From: Erythrobacter sp. | Lineage (GTDB): Bacteria > Pseudomonadota > Alphaproteobacteria > Sphingomonadales > Sphingomonadaceae | DNA: 64,000 bases | Reading direction: 5' to 3' | NCBI GenBank assembly: GCA_013822125.1 | Contig: PNJY01000004.1 | Location: forward strand, 1-64,000 | In this document: positions 10,455-19,538 of the stretch, piece by piece | How positions within the stretch are numbered: the stretch's first letter is position 1 | Layout: every line of letters begins with the position of its first letter | Program-made: the position numbers and the translations under genes | Notes under the pieces: generated by a model | Database searches by the model: none | What the model saw: the letters and a program-made list of their open reading frames with translations, nothing else | Told to the model about the DNA's origin: nothing

Positions 10455-11333
10455 ATGATCATTGCCTGCCCTCAATGCAGCACACGCTATGTCGTGCCGG
10501 ATGAGGCAGTCGGCATTGACGGGCGCACGGTCCGCTGCGCCAAATGCAAGCACAGCTGGTTCCAGCATGGGCCGCAGCTTGCGCCAACTCCCTCGCCACC
10601 TTCGCTGCCGGTCGACGAACCTGTGCCCGGGGCGGCTGCGAGCGCGACCGGGGCCGGGCTGGAGACTGGCGGCCGGGGCGCGGGCCTGCCGCCGCATCCA
10701 TCGGTCAACCATTGGCGCACTTCGGACCGGGAAAATGCGGAAATTGACGTAGATGCACCGCCCAGGCCCGAGCCGGATCGTCCGCCGGCCATTGAACGTC
10801 AGGTGGCGACCGCTGTGCCTGATCTTGGGCCCGGCCGTGCGACTGCGGCCCCGGTCGATGAGGATGAGCCGACGCAGTTCGATTACGAGCCGCCGTTCCG
10901 TGCGCGCCGCAATCCGCTGAAGCTGTGGACCGCGGCCGCGGTCCTGTTTGCGACGCTGGCTATCGGCACGATTCTGGCTGTCAACTACTGGGGCCTGCCC
11001 GAATGGGTACCTGTGGCAAGGCCTACCTTCGCGATCAACCAGCCGGATCTGCAGCTCGAATTTCCGCCCGATCAGCAAGACCGGCGCACATTGCCCAACG
11101 GCACCGAATATTTCGGGGCAAGCGGGACTGTGACCAATATCGGGCGCGAAACCGCCAGCGTCCCTTCGATCCTGATCGTGCTGCGCGATGAGCTCGACCG
11201 GATCGTTTACAGCTGGGAAATTGTTCCGCCGAAATCGCGCCTTGCCCCGGGTGAGACGATGACGATCAAGGAGGCGGTGACCGATATCCCGCGCTCGGCC
11301 AAGTTTGCCGAAATCGGCTGGAAACCCGGCTGA
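10455..11333 (+). CDS. MJ0042-type zinc-ribbon, membrane-anchored protein
   Basis: N-terminus MIIACPQCSTRYVVPDEAVGIDGRTVRCAKCKHSWFQ; Pro-rich linker, TM segment LKLWTAAAVLFATLAIGTILAVNYW, C-terminal DUF3426-like domain. Confidence 0.85.
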   Translation: MIIACPQCSTRYVVPDEAVGIDGRTVRCAKCKHSWFQHGPQLAPTPSPPSLPVDEPVPGAAASATGAGLETGGRGAGLPPHPSVNHWRTSDRENAEIDVDAPPRPEPDRPPAIERQVATAVPDLGPGRATAAPVDEDEPTQFDYEPPFRARRNPLKLWTAAAVLFATLAIGTILAVNYWGLPEWVPVARPTFAINQPDLQLEFPPDQQDRRTLPNGTEYFGASGTVTNIGRETASVPSILIVLRDELDRIVYSWEIVPPKSRLAPGETMTIKEAVTDIPRSAKFAEIGWKPG

Positions 11334-11450
11334 ACAAACCTCCCGGTTGCAGCATGGCAAAGTGCTTGCGGAGGCGGCTGCCTGTTGCTAGGGGGCCGCA
11401 CTTCCAGGCAGCGGGAAGCCCGAAGGCTTCACTCGCTATCGGGGCTGTGT

Positions 11451-11537
11451 GCGGTCGTGGCGGAATTGGTAGACGCGCAACGTTGAGGTCGTTGTGGGCG
11501 AAAGCCCGTGGAAGTTCGAGTCTTCTCGACCGCACCA
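11451..11537 (+). tRNA. tRNA-Leu (anticodon GAG)
   Basis: GCGGTCG...CGACCGC acceptor stem plus A and encoded CCA; anticodon stem CAACG-TTGAGGT-CGTTG; long variable arm; TTCGAGT T-loop. Confidence 0.95.
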
Positions 11538-11565
11538 GAACTTGATCCAAATGCCTGAGGCATTC

Positions 11566-11913
11566 TCATGAAAGCCGAGCGAAATTGGCTGCCCCGGGCG
11601 ATGGGGCGCGCCCTTCCGGCGGTGCCGCGCGTCCTTGCCCGTGGCCGCCAGCCAGGCCGTCGAGCAGCTGCACCACCAGCGCGATCTGTTCGGGCACGAT
11701 CCGGTAATAGACCAGCTTGGCGGCCCTGCGCGTCTTCACCAGGCCCGATTTCCTGAGCACCGCCAGCTGCTGGGACAACATCGGCTGACCAATCCCGGTC
11801 GCCTGCTCGATCTCGCTGACGTTGCGTTCCTGCCTGTCCAGCTCCTTGAGGATCGACAGGCGCAGCGGGTGTGCCAGCGCCTTGAGCTGATCGATCGGGG
11901 CCTCGTCGCTCAT
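11566..11913 (-). CDS. ArsR family transcriptional regulator, BigR/SqrR-like by context
   Basis: MSDEAPIDQLKALAHPLRLSILKELDRQERNVSEIEQATGIGQPMLSQQLAVLRKSGLVKTRRAAKLVYYRI: ArsR winged helix; beside Blh/SQR genes. Confidence 0.9.
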   Translation of the reverse strand: MSDEAPIDQLKALAHPLRLSILKELDRQERNVSEIEQATGIGQPMLSQQLAVLRKSGLVKTRRAAKLVYYRIVPEQIALVVQLLDGLAGGHGQGRAAPPEGRAPSPGAANFARLS

Positions 11914-12590
11914 CGCGGCTGTCCATTCTCCGGGCCGCCCTTCCGGCCGCCCGCCTGTTCGCTCAGAAACCACGATGTTTCATCGGCTGACGCGTAAACT
12001 TCGTCCAGACTGTTGCTCGGCGGTTTGAGCATTGCATCCCCCGGCGCCCAGTTGGCCGGTGCCAGGCCCCCGTGCCGATCGACCGCCTGCAAGGCATCAA
12101 GCGTGCGCAGCATCTCGGGCGTGGAGCGGCCGACATTGGCGGGATAGCAGCTCATCGCGCGGATGACCCCGGCAGGATCGATGAAGAAGCTGGTGCGCAC
12201 GGTGGCGCTGTCGTTGTCCTGCGCCGATACCATGCCGAAAGCGCGGCCGACGACCAGCGTCGGATCCTCGACGATCGGAAAGCGTACCTCCACGCCGAAA
12301 CGGTCCCTGATCATCCGCAGCCACGCAAAATGCGAAAACAGGCTGTCCACCGAAAGCGCCATCAGCGCGCAATCGCGCGCCTCGAATGCCGCCGCCTCGC
12401 GCGCCAGGGCAACGAACTCGGTGGTGCAGACCGGGGTGAAATCGGCAGGGTGCGAGAACAGGATCAGCCAGCGCCCGCGAAACTCGGCCAGTCGGATATC
12501 GCCGACCGTGCTGCGCGCGGCAAAATCGGGTGCGGCATCACCAATCCGCAGACCTGCGCAGGGCGGTATTCGGGTTTCAGTCTGGTCCAT
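11910..12590 (-). CDS. 1-Cys peroxiredoxin (Prx6/AhpC-TSA family)
   Basis: LRIGDAAPDFAARSTVGDIRLAEFRGRWLILFSHPADFTPVCTTEFVALAREAAAF: peroxidatic PVCTTE motif. Confidence 0.93.
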   Translation of the reverse strand: MDQTETRIPPCAGLRIGDAAPDFAARSTVGDIRLAEFRGRWLILFSHPADFTPVCTTEFVALAREAAAFEARDCALMALSVDSLFSHFAWLRMIRDRFGVEVRFPIVEDPTLVVGRAFGMVSAQDNDSATVRTSFFIDPAGVIRAMSCYPANVGRSTPEMLRTLDALQAVDRHGGLAPANWAPGDAMLKPPSNSLDEVYASADETSWFLSEQAGGRKGGPENGQPR

Positions 12591-12627
12591 TGATTCCCTT
12601 ACGCTTGACATTGATCGGCCCTCTATA

Positions 12628-12642
12628 TACATATTTATTGTA
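12628..12642. promoter_or_regulatory. Candidate operator in divergent prx-arsR / blh intergenic region
   Basis: AT-rich imperfect inverted repeat TACA-TATTTAT-TGTA inside ctctatatacatatttattgtaattgac; upstream TTGACA at 12605-12610. Confidence 0.45.
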
Positions 12643-12661
12643 ATTGACAAGGTGATTTCTG

Positions 12662-13594
12662 ATGACTGATTCGGATTCAGCTCTCGAAACGGCCCGATCG
12701 CAGGTTGAGCGATCACTTGCCGATGCTTCGCTTTGCCCTGAAATCAAGGGCTTCTTCGATGAGGGCACATTTACGGTCACTTATGTGGTCCACGATCGCG
12801 CCACGAACGAGGCGGCAGTGATCGATCCTGTGCTGGATTTCGATCCTGCATCGGGGCGGACGTCGCATACCTCCGCCGATGAGGTCGTCGAATATGTCAC
12901 ATCGAATAATCTGAAAGTGTCGTGGCTGCTCGAAACGCATGCCCATGCCGATCACCTCTCCGCCGCGCCCTATCTGCAACAGAAGCTGGGCGGCAGGATC
13001 GCCATCGGCGAGCATATCACGACTGTGCAGAGGGTATTCGGCCAGCTGTTCAACGCAGGCGACGAGTTCCGGCGCGACGGATCGGATTTCGACAGACTGC
13101 TGGCCGATAGCGACACCTTCAACATCGGCAATCTGCCGGTCAAGGTGCTGCATGTGCCGGGGCATACCCCTGCCTGCATTGCCTATGTCGTGGGTGATGC
13201 GGTTTTCGTGGGCGATACCATGTTCATGCCCGATTACGGCACCGCCCGCGTCGATTTTCCCGGCGGCGACGCGCGCCAGTTGTACCGTTCGCTCAGACGT
13301 ATTCTGGCGCTGCCGCCCGACACGCGCCTGTTTATGTGCCATGATTATCTGCCGTCGGGCCGCGATACCTACGCCTGGGAAACCACGGTCAAAGCCGAGC
13401 GCGAAGGCAACATCCACGCGCATGACGGGGTGAGCGAGGATGATTTCGTGCAAATGCGCGAGGCGCGCGATGCCACGCTCGAGATGCCGCGATTGATCCT
13501 GCCCTCGGTACAGGTCAACATGCGCGCCGGCCACCTTCCGCCTGCGGATGATAATGGCATAGTCTATCTCAAGCTGCCGGTGAACGCGGTATGA
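12662..13594 (+). CDS. MBL-fold Blh/ETHE1-like persulfide dioxygenase
   Basis: VSWLLETHAHADHLSAAPYLQQKLGGRIAIG...VLHVPGHTPACIAYVVGDAVFVGDTMFMPDYGTARVDFPGG...RLFMCHDY. Confidence 0.9.
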   Translation: MTDSDSALETARSQVERSLADASLCPEIKGFFDEGTFTVTYVVHDRATNEAAVIDPVLDFDPASGRTSHTSADEVVEYVTSNNLKVSWLLETHAHADHLSAAPYLQQKLGGRIAIGEHITTVQRVFGQLFNAGDEFRRDGSDFDRLLADSDTFNIGNLPVKVLHVPGHTPACIAYVVGDAVFVGDTMFMPDYGTARVDFPGGDARQLYRSLRRILALPPDTRLFMCHDYLPSGRDTYAWETTVKAEREGNIHAHDGVSEDDFVQMREARDATLEMPRLILPSVQVNMRAGHLPPADDNGIVYLKLPVNAV

Positions 13595-14040
13595 TCCTGC
13601 CTGGCTTTCCCGATGCCGCACCGCTGGCCGGCCTTGCCGGGGGCATATTGATCGGCCTTGCCGCAGCGCTGATGCTGCTGGGCGCGGGACGTATCGCCGG
13701 GGTTTCAGGGATCAGCGCGCGCGCATTCGGGATCAGCGACGGCGGCATTTCGCGCGATGGCGCCTGGGCTTTCCTGATCGGGTTGCCGCTGGGAGCAGCG
13801 ATCATCGGCCTGCTTGGGGGCGGCGGCGAGCCGCAATATGCGGGCACGGTGCCGCTCGTCATTGCCGGGCTTCTGGTCGGCATGGGCACACGGATGGGCA
13901 GCGGCTGCACCAGCGGCCACGGCGTGTGCGGGGTCAGCCGCCTGTCGCAGCGCTCGATCGTCGCCACATTAACCTTCATCGCCACGGGGATCGCCACGGT
14001 GACGCTGATGAACGCCCTGGGACTGGAGGTGCTGCAATGA
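13591..14040 (+). CDS. YeeE/YedE family membrane protein (PmpA-like)
   Basis: MILPGFPDAAPLAGLAGGILIGLAAALMLLGAGRIAGVSG...GTRMGSGCTSGHGVCGVSRLSQRSIVATLTFIATG. Confidence 0.9.
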   Translation: MILPGFPDAAPLAGLAGGILIGLAAALMLLGAGRIAGVSGISARAFGISDGGISRDGAWAFLIGLPLGAAIIGLLGGGGEPQYAGTVPLVIAGLLVGMGTRMGSGCTSGHGVCGVSRLSQRSIVATLTFIATGIATVTLMNALGLEVLQ

Positions 14041-14456
14041 TCGCCCGGACCCTTCCTCCGCTCGCTGCGGGCACGCTGTTCGGAGCCGGTCTGGCGCTGG
14101 GCGGGATGACCGATCCGGCGCGCGTGCGCGGCTTCCTCGACCTGTTCGGCGCATGGGACCCGACGCTGGTGTTCGTCATGGGTGGCGCGGTGCTGGTGAT
14201 GGCGGTGGCCTGGCGATTTGTACCGCGCATGGCCCATCCCCTGTTCGCCCCCAAATTTGCTCTGCCTGATCGCAGCGACCTGACCGCGCGCCTTATCGGC
14301 GGCGCAGCGCTGTTCGGCGTCGGTTGGGGCGTGGCAGGCCTGTGCCCGGGGCCCGGCTTCGCAGCGCTGGCAATCGAACCGGGCGCTGCAACGATATTCG
14401 TCGCTGCGATGCTGGTGGGAATGGCTATCGTCCGCCTGATGGAACCCGCCGCGTAG
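14037..14456 (+). CDS. YeeE/YedE family membrane protein (PmpB/DUF6691-like)
   Basis: MIARTLPPLAAGTLFGAGLALGGMTDPARVRGFLDLFGAWDPTLVFVMGGAVLV...GVGWGVAGLCPGPGFAAL; ATGA overlap. Confidence 0.88.
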   Translation: MIARTLPPLAAGTLFGAGLALGGMTDPARVRGFLDLFGAWDPTLVFVMGGAVLVMAVAWRFVPRMAHPLFAPKFALPDRSDLTARLIGGAALFGVGWGVAGLCPGPGFAALAIEPGAATIFVAAMLVGMAIVRLMEPAA

Positions 14457-14485
14457 GGCAGCACAAACCGGAGAGGAAAATTGCC

Positions 14486-15715
14486 ATGGCACAGCGCCAA
14501 GCGCACGATATCGTCATCGTCGGGGGAGGATCGGCAGGAATCGCCACCGCATCTTCCTTGCTCAAACGTCGTCCCGGGCTCGACATCGCGATCATCGAGC
14601 CGAGCGACAAGCATTTTTACCAGCCCGGCTGGACCATGGTGGGCGGCGGCGTGTTCGATGCGCCCGTCACCTGCCGCCCGACTGCCAAGGTCATGCCAAA
14701 AGGCGTGCGCTGGATCAGGCAGCGCGTCGACACCTTCCAGCCGGAGAACCGCACAGTCACGCTGGAAGACGGCTCGACGGTTGCCTACCGCCTGCTGATC
14801 GTCGCGCCTGGAATCCGCCTCGCCTGGGAAAAGATCGCCGGACTGGAGGAAACTCTGGGCCGCAACGGCGTCACATCGAACTACCGCTATGATCTGGCAC
14901 CCTATACGTGGGAACTGGTGCGGCGGACGAAATCGGGCCGCGCGATCTTCACCCAGCCACCAATGCCGATCAAGTGCGCGGGTGCCCCGCAGAAGGCGAT
15001 GTACCTGTCGTGCGACGCCTGGCGCGAGGCAGGCTGCCTGCGCGACGTAAAGGTCGAGTTCCACAATGCCGGCGGGGTGCTGTTCGGGGTCGAGGCCTAT
15101 GTCCCCGCACTGATGGAATATGTCGAAAAATACGCCATCGACCTCAATCTCGGTTCGAACCTGGTGGCGGTGGACGGGCCGGGCCGGACGGCAACGTTCC
15201 AGACCGCATCGGGCGAGATCACGCGCGATTTCGAGATGCTCCACGTCGTCCCGCCGCAAGTCGCCCCGCAATTCATCGCCGACAGCCCGCTCGCTGCGGA
15301 AAGCGGGTTCGTCGATGTCGATCAGGCGACCTTGCAGCACAATCGCTATCCCGACATTTTCGGCCTTGGCGATGCCGGATCGATGCCCAATGCCAAGACC
15401 GCTGCCGCCGTGCGCAAACAGGCCCCGATCGTCGCGGTCAATGCGCTGGCGGTGCTCGACGGCAAGGATCCTGTGTCTGATTACGACGGCTATGGTTCAT
15501 GCCCGCTGACCGTCGAGCGCGGCAAGATCGTGCTCGCCGAATTCGGTTACGGCGGCAAATTGCTGCCGACTTTCCCCATCTGGTTGATCAACGGCACCCG
15601 TCCGCGCACGCTCTCGTGGTTGCTCAAGTCCGAAATCTTGCCATGGGTCTATTGGAACGGCATGCTCAAGGGGCATGAGTGGCTGGTGAAGCCGAGGGAA
15701 ACGCGCACCCTGTGA
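14486..15715 (+). CDS. sqr: Sulfide:quinone oxidoreductase-like FAD-dependent oxidoreductase
   Basis: HDIVIVGGGSAGIATASSLLKRRPGLDIAIIEPSDKHFYQPGWTMVGGGVF...PIKCAGAPQKAMYLSCDAWR...FGLGDAGSMPNAKTAAAVRKQAPIVA. Confidence 0.9.
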   Translation: MAQRQAHDIVIVGGGSAGIATASSLLKRRPGLDIAIIEPSDKHFYQPGWTMVGGGVFDAPVTCRPTAKVMPKGVRWIRQRVDTFQPENRTVTLEDGSTVAYRLLIVAPGIRLAWEKIAGLEETLGRNGVTSNYRYDLAPYTWELVRRTKSGRAIFTQPPMPIKCAGAPQKAMYLSCDAWREAGCLRDVKVEFHNAGGVLFGVEAYVPALMEYVEKYAIDLNLGSNLVAVDGPGRTATFQTASGEITRDFEMLHVVPPQVAPQFIADSPLAAESGFVDVDQATLQHNRYPDIFGLGDAGSMPNAKTAAAVRKQAPIVAVNALAVLDGKDPVSDYDGYGSCPLTVERGKIVLAEFGYGGKLLPTFPIWLINGTRPRTLSWLLKSEILPWVYWNGMLKGHEWLVKPRETRTL

Positions 15716-17538
15716 CTGATACGCAGGCTCCCCGACCTGCGCCGTCTGGGAACGGCACCAAGCCCCCGCCGCGCGGCGGCGCAATCGCGCGCTATTTCCC
15801 GATCCTCGAATGGGGCCGCAGTTACAATGGCGACACGCTGACCAGCGATATGGTCGCGGCGCTGATCGTCACCATCATGCTGATCCCGCAGAGCCTCGCC
15901 TATGCGCTGCTGGCGGGCCTGCCGCCGGTGGTGGGCCTCTATGCCTCGATCCTGCCGCTGGTGGCCTATGCGATCTTTGGCACCAGCCGCACGCTGGCAG
16001 TGGGGCCGGTGGCGGTCATATCGCTAATGACCGCGAGTGCGGCGGGCGCGGTCGCGGCGCAGGGAACAGCGCAATATCTCGAGGCGGCGATCACGCTCGC
16101 GGCTCTGTCGGGCGTGATGCTGGCGGTTCTGGGTCTGCTGCGGCTGGGCTTCCTTGCCAACCTTCTGTCGCACCCGGTGATCAGCGGCTTCATCACCGCG
16201 TCTGGCGTGCTGATCGCCACCAGCCAATTGGGTCACCTGACAGGAATCAGGGCAGGCGGCGACAACTGGCCCGAAATGTTGGGCGCGCTCGCAGACGGGC
16301 TGGGTCGCACGAATTTCTGGACGCTCGCGGTCGGCCTGTTCGCGACGCTGTTCCTGTTCTGGGTACGCAAGGGGGCCAAGCCCGCGCTGATCGCTGCCGG
16401 TCTGAAGCCGCGCGCTGCCGATATCGCGGCCAAGGCCGGGCCGATCGTGGCGGTCGCGCTGACGATCCTGGCGGTGCTGGCGTTCGGCCTAGAGAGCAAG
16501 GGCGTGAAGTTGGTCGGGGCGATCCCGCAAGGCTTGCCGCCCTTCGCCCTGCCTTCGCCCGATCTCGCGTTGATCGAGAAGCTGTGGGTGCCCGCGCTCC
16601 TCATTTCGACCATCGGCTTTGTCGAAAGCGTATCGGTCGCCCAGACGCTCGCGGCCAAGCGCCGCCAGCGGATCGCGCCCGACCAGGAACTGATCGGGCT
16701 GGGCGCGGCCAATCTGGCCAGCGCCTTTTCGGGCGGTTACCCTGTCACCGGCGGCTTTGCCCGCAGCGTGGTCAATTTCGATGCCGGGGCGCAAACACCC
16801 GCGGCAGGCGCCTATACCGCAGCAGGCATCGCGCTGGCCTCGCTGTTTCTCACGCCTCTGCTGTTTCACCTCCCGGTCGCCACGTTGGCGGCCACGATCA
16901 TCGTTGCGGTGCTGAGCCTGGTCGATCTCAAGACCCCGGGCCGGTTGTGGCGCTATGCCAAGGCCGACTTCGCCGCGCATGCGGCAACGATCGGAACCAC
17001 GCTGATCGCGGGGGTGGAGATGGGGGTGATCGCAGGCGTCGCGGTCGGCCTGCTGCTCTATCTGTGGCGCGCCAGCCGCCCGCATGCGGCAATCGTCGGG
17101 CGCGTTCCGGAAACCGAGCACTTCCGTAATGTCGAGCGGCACAAGGTCTTCACCGTGCCGCATGTGCTTTCGATCCGCATCGATGAAAGCCTGACCAATC
17201 TCAATGCCCGTTGGCTCGAGGAATATGTGCTGGAGCGGGTGGCCGAGCGGCCCGAACTGCGCCACGTCATTCTGATGTGCAGCGCGGTAAACGAGATAGA
17301 CGCATCGGGGCTGGAAAGCCTCGAGGCGATCAACCACCGGCTGGGCGACGGCGGGATCGGTCTGCACCTGTCGGAGGTGAAAGGGCCGGTCATGGACAGG
17401 CTGGGGCGCACGCATTTCGTCGAGCAGCTCAATGGCAAGGTCTATCTGTCGCAGAACCGCGCCTTTACCGAACTGGCGCTGGATACGGGCGCGCCAACCG
17501 ATCCGGTCGATCACTACCTGGCGCGTGGGCTGATCTGA
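15712..17538 (+). CDS. SulP family inorganic anion permease with STAS domain
   Basis: MIPQSLAYALLAGLPPVVGLYASILPLVAYAIFGTSRTLAVGPVAVISLMTAS...; C-terminal STAS HVILMCSAVNEIDASGLESLEAINHRL. GTG at 15712 overlaps the sqr stop. Confidence 0.92.
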   Translation: MTDTQAPRPAPSGNGTKPPPRGGAIARYFPILEWGRSYNGDTLTSDMVAALIVTIMLIPQSLAYALLAGLPPVVGLYASILPLVAYAIFGTSRTLAVGPVAVISLMTASAAGAVAAQGTAQYLEAAITLAALSGVMLAVLGLLRLGFLANLLSHPVISGFITASGVLIATSQLGHLTGIRAGGDNWPEMLGALADGLGRTNFWTLAVGLFATLFLFWVRKGAKPALIAAGLKPRAADIAAKAGPIVAVALTILAVLAFGLESKGVKLVGAIPQGLPPFALPSPDLALIEKLWVPALLISTIGFVESVSVAQTLAAKRRQRIAPDQELIGLGAANLASAFSGGYPVTGGFARSVVNFDAGAQTPAAGAYTAAGIALASLFLTPLLFHLPVATLAATIIVAVLSLVDLKTPGRLWRYAKADFAAHAATIGTTLIAGVEMGVIAGVAVGLLLYLWRASRPHAAIVGRVPETEHFRNVERHKVFTVPHVLSIRIDESLTNLNARWLEEYVLERVAERPELRHVILMCSAVNEIDASGLESLEAINHRLGDGGIGLHLSEVKGPVMDRLGRTHFVEQLNGKVYLSQNRAFTELALDTGAPTDPVDHYLARGLI

Positions 17539-17589
17539 TTTTTGCCCGGGGGATTTGACTGCACCCGCGGCCATGATAGGCAGCCCGTC

Positions 17590-19392
17590 ATGGAAGCCGC
17601 AACTCCGCCCGCGCAGAACCTCAAGGGAAATGGCCAACCCGTGCCCATCGCCCGGCTGATCGAGAGCGATCCCGCCGCCGCTGTAGAACGCCTGCGACGC
17701 GTCGTTGCACGCGATCCGCGCAATGCACCCGCCTGGCGCCTGATGGGGCGGACCTTGCGCCAACTGGAACGCGAGGATGAAGCGGGCGAGGCCGAAATGG
17801 CGGCAATCCGCGCCACCGCATATGACCCGCAGATGATCGCCATCGCCGCGGCCATGCTCGAGGGCGATCTGGAGCAGGCGGAGGCATTGCTGCGCGAACG
17901 GCTTCATGCACAGCCCACCGATGCGGCGGCGATCCGGTTGATGGCCGAACTGGCCGCGCGGATCGGCCGCCTCCCCGATGCCGAGGCACTGCTGCGCAGG
18001 GCGATCGAACTGGCCCCGGCTTTCGCCGCCGCGCGCGCCAATCTGGCAACCGTGCTCTACAAGCAAAGCCGCTACGAAGAGGCGGCGCACGTGCTCGACG
18101 AGGTTTTGGCGATCGATCCCGCCGATCCGGGCAATCGCAATCTTCTCGCCGCCACGCTGGGCCGGATCGGCGATTATGACGAGGCGCTGGCGCTCTACGC
18201 CGAACTGGTCGAGACTTTCCCCGATCATGCCAAGCTGTGGATGAGCTATGGCCATATGCTCAAGACCGTTGGGCGCCTGGAGGAGGGCGTTGCGGCCTAT
18301 CGCCGTGCGCTGCGCGCGCAGAGCGATCTGGGCGAGGTATGGTGGAGTCTCGCCAATCTCAAGACCGTGCATTTCAGCGACGACGACGTGGCGGCGATGG
18401 AGGCGGCGCTGGAGGGCACGCCTTCGCATCATGACCGCCTGCACCTCCATTTTGCACTGGGCAAAGCCTACGGCGACCGTCGGCAGGCAGAAGCGAGCTT
18501 CAGGCACTTTGCCGCGGGCAACGCGCTGCGCAGCGAGGAGCTCGAATACGATCCCGACGCGATAACCCGGCAGGTGGATGGAATGATCGCGCGGTTCACG
18601 CCGCAATTCGTTGAGGCGCACCGGGGCATGGGTGACCCTTCGCCCGATCCGGTCTTCATCCTCGGCCTGCCGCGCGCCGGATCGACACTGCTCGAACAGA
18701 TCCTCTCCAGCCACTCGAAGGTGGAAGGGACGATGGAACTGCCCGATATTCCGGCGATGGCCATGCGCGAGGCGAGGAAGGCCGGCGGCAATATGCGCGA
18801 CTGGCCCGATGCCGTGGCCGAAATGCCGCCCGGACGCTTTGCCGAACTGGGGGCGGAATTTCTCGAACGCACGCGCGTGCAGCGCAAGACCGGAAAGCCT
18901 TTTTATATCGACAAGCTGCCCAATAACTGGAGCTATGCCGGGTTCATTCACCTGATCCTGCCGAATGCGAAGATCATCGATGCGCGGCGCCACCCGCTCG
19001 ATTGCTGTTTCTCCAATTTCCGGCAGCATTTCGCCAAGGGGCAGGGCTTTTCCTACTCGCTCGACCATATCGGGCGTTATTATGCCGATTATGTGCGGGC
19101 GATGGATCATTGTGACGCGGTGCTGCCGGGGCGCGTGCACCGCGTGATCCACGAACGCCTGCTCGACAACCCCGAAGCCGAAGTGCGCGCGCTGCTCGCT
19201 TATCTCGGCCTTGAGTTCGAAGAAGCCTGCATGGATTTCCATACCAATGCGCGGGCGGTGCGCACCGCCTCTTCCGAGCAGGTCCGCCGTCCGATCAATC
19301 GCGACGGCGTAGGGCAATGGCAGCCCTATGATCAATGGCTTGGCCCGTTGCGCGCGGCATTGGGGGACCTTGTGGAAACCTACGCGCGCTAG
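17590..19392 (+). CDS. TPR-repeat sulfotransferase family protein
   Basis: N-terminal TPRs (DPRNAPAWRLMGRTLRQLEREDEA...), C-terminal PAPS-binding FILGLPRAGSTLLEQILSSHSKVEGTMELPDI. Confidence 0.9.
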   Translation: MEAATPPAQNLKGNGQPVPIARLIESDPAAAVERLRRVVARDPRNAPAWRLMGRTLRQLEREDEAGEAEMAAIRATAYDPQMIAIAAAMLEGDLEQAEALLRERLHAQPTDAAAIRLMAELAARIGRLPDAEALLRRAIELAPAFAAARANLATVLYKQSRYEEAAHVLDEVLAIDPADPGNRNLLAATLGRIGDYDEALALYAELVETFPDHAKLWMSYGHMLKTVGRLEEGVAAYRRALRAQSDLGEVWWSLANLKTVHFSDDDVAAMEAALEGTPSHHDRLHLHFALGKAYGDRRQAEASFRHFAAGNALRSEELEYDPDAITRQVDGMIARFTPQFVEAHRGMGDPSPDPVFILGLPRAGSTLLEQILSSHSKVEGTMELPDIPAMAMREARKAGGNMRDWPDAVAEMPPGRFAELGAEFLERTRVQRKTGKPFYIDKLPNNWSYAGFIHLILPNAKIIDARRHPLDCCFSNFRQHFAKGQGFSYSLDHIGRYYADYVRAMDHCDAVLPGRVHRVIHERLLDNPEAEVRALLAYLGLEFEEACMDFHTNARAVRTASSEQVRRPINRDGVGQWQPYDQWLGPLRAALGDLVETYAR

Positions 19393-19538
19393 GATGCACG
19401 TGGCGCAGGCCATTGTGGCAAATTTGCAATAATCTGTCCCAATTTCGCGATTTGTGTGGTCAACGCGAAGCAACTCCTTGGCAAATGCCGCCGGTTGTGG
19501 CGGATAGGCCATTCGGGACAATTCAAAGGGGATGTTCA

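Noticed and set aside
11451-11537. tRNA-Leu as an integration site for the downstream sulfur island
   Set aside because: No integrase and no recognisable repeat of the tRNA 3' end downstream in the window.
13976-15340. 454-aa minus-strand ORF
   Set aside because: Opposite yedE and sqr, which have clear family motifs.
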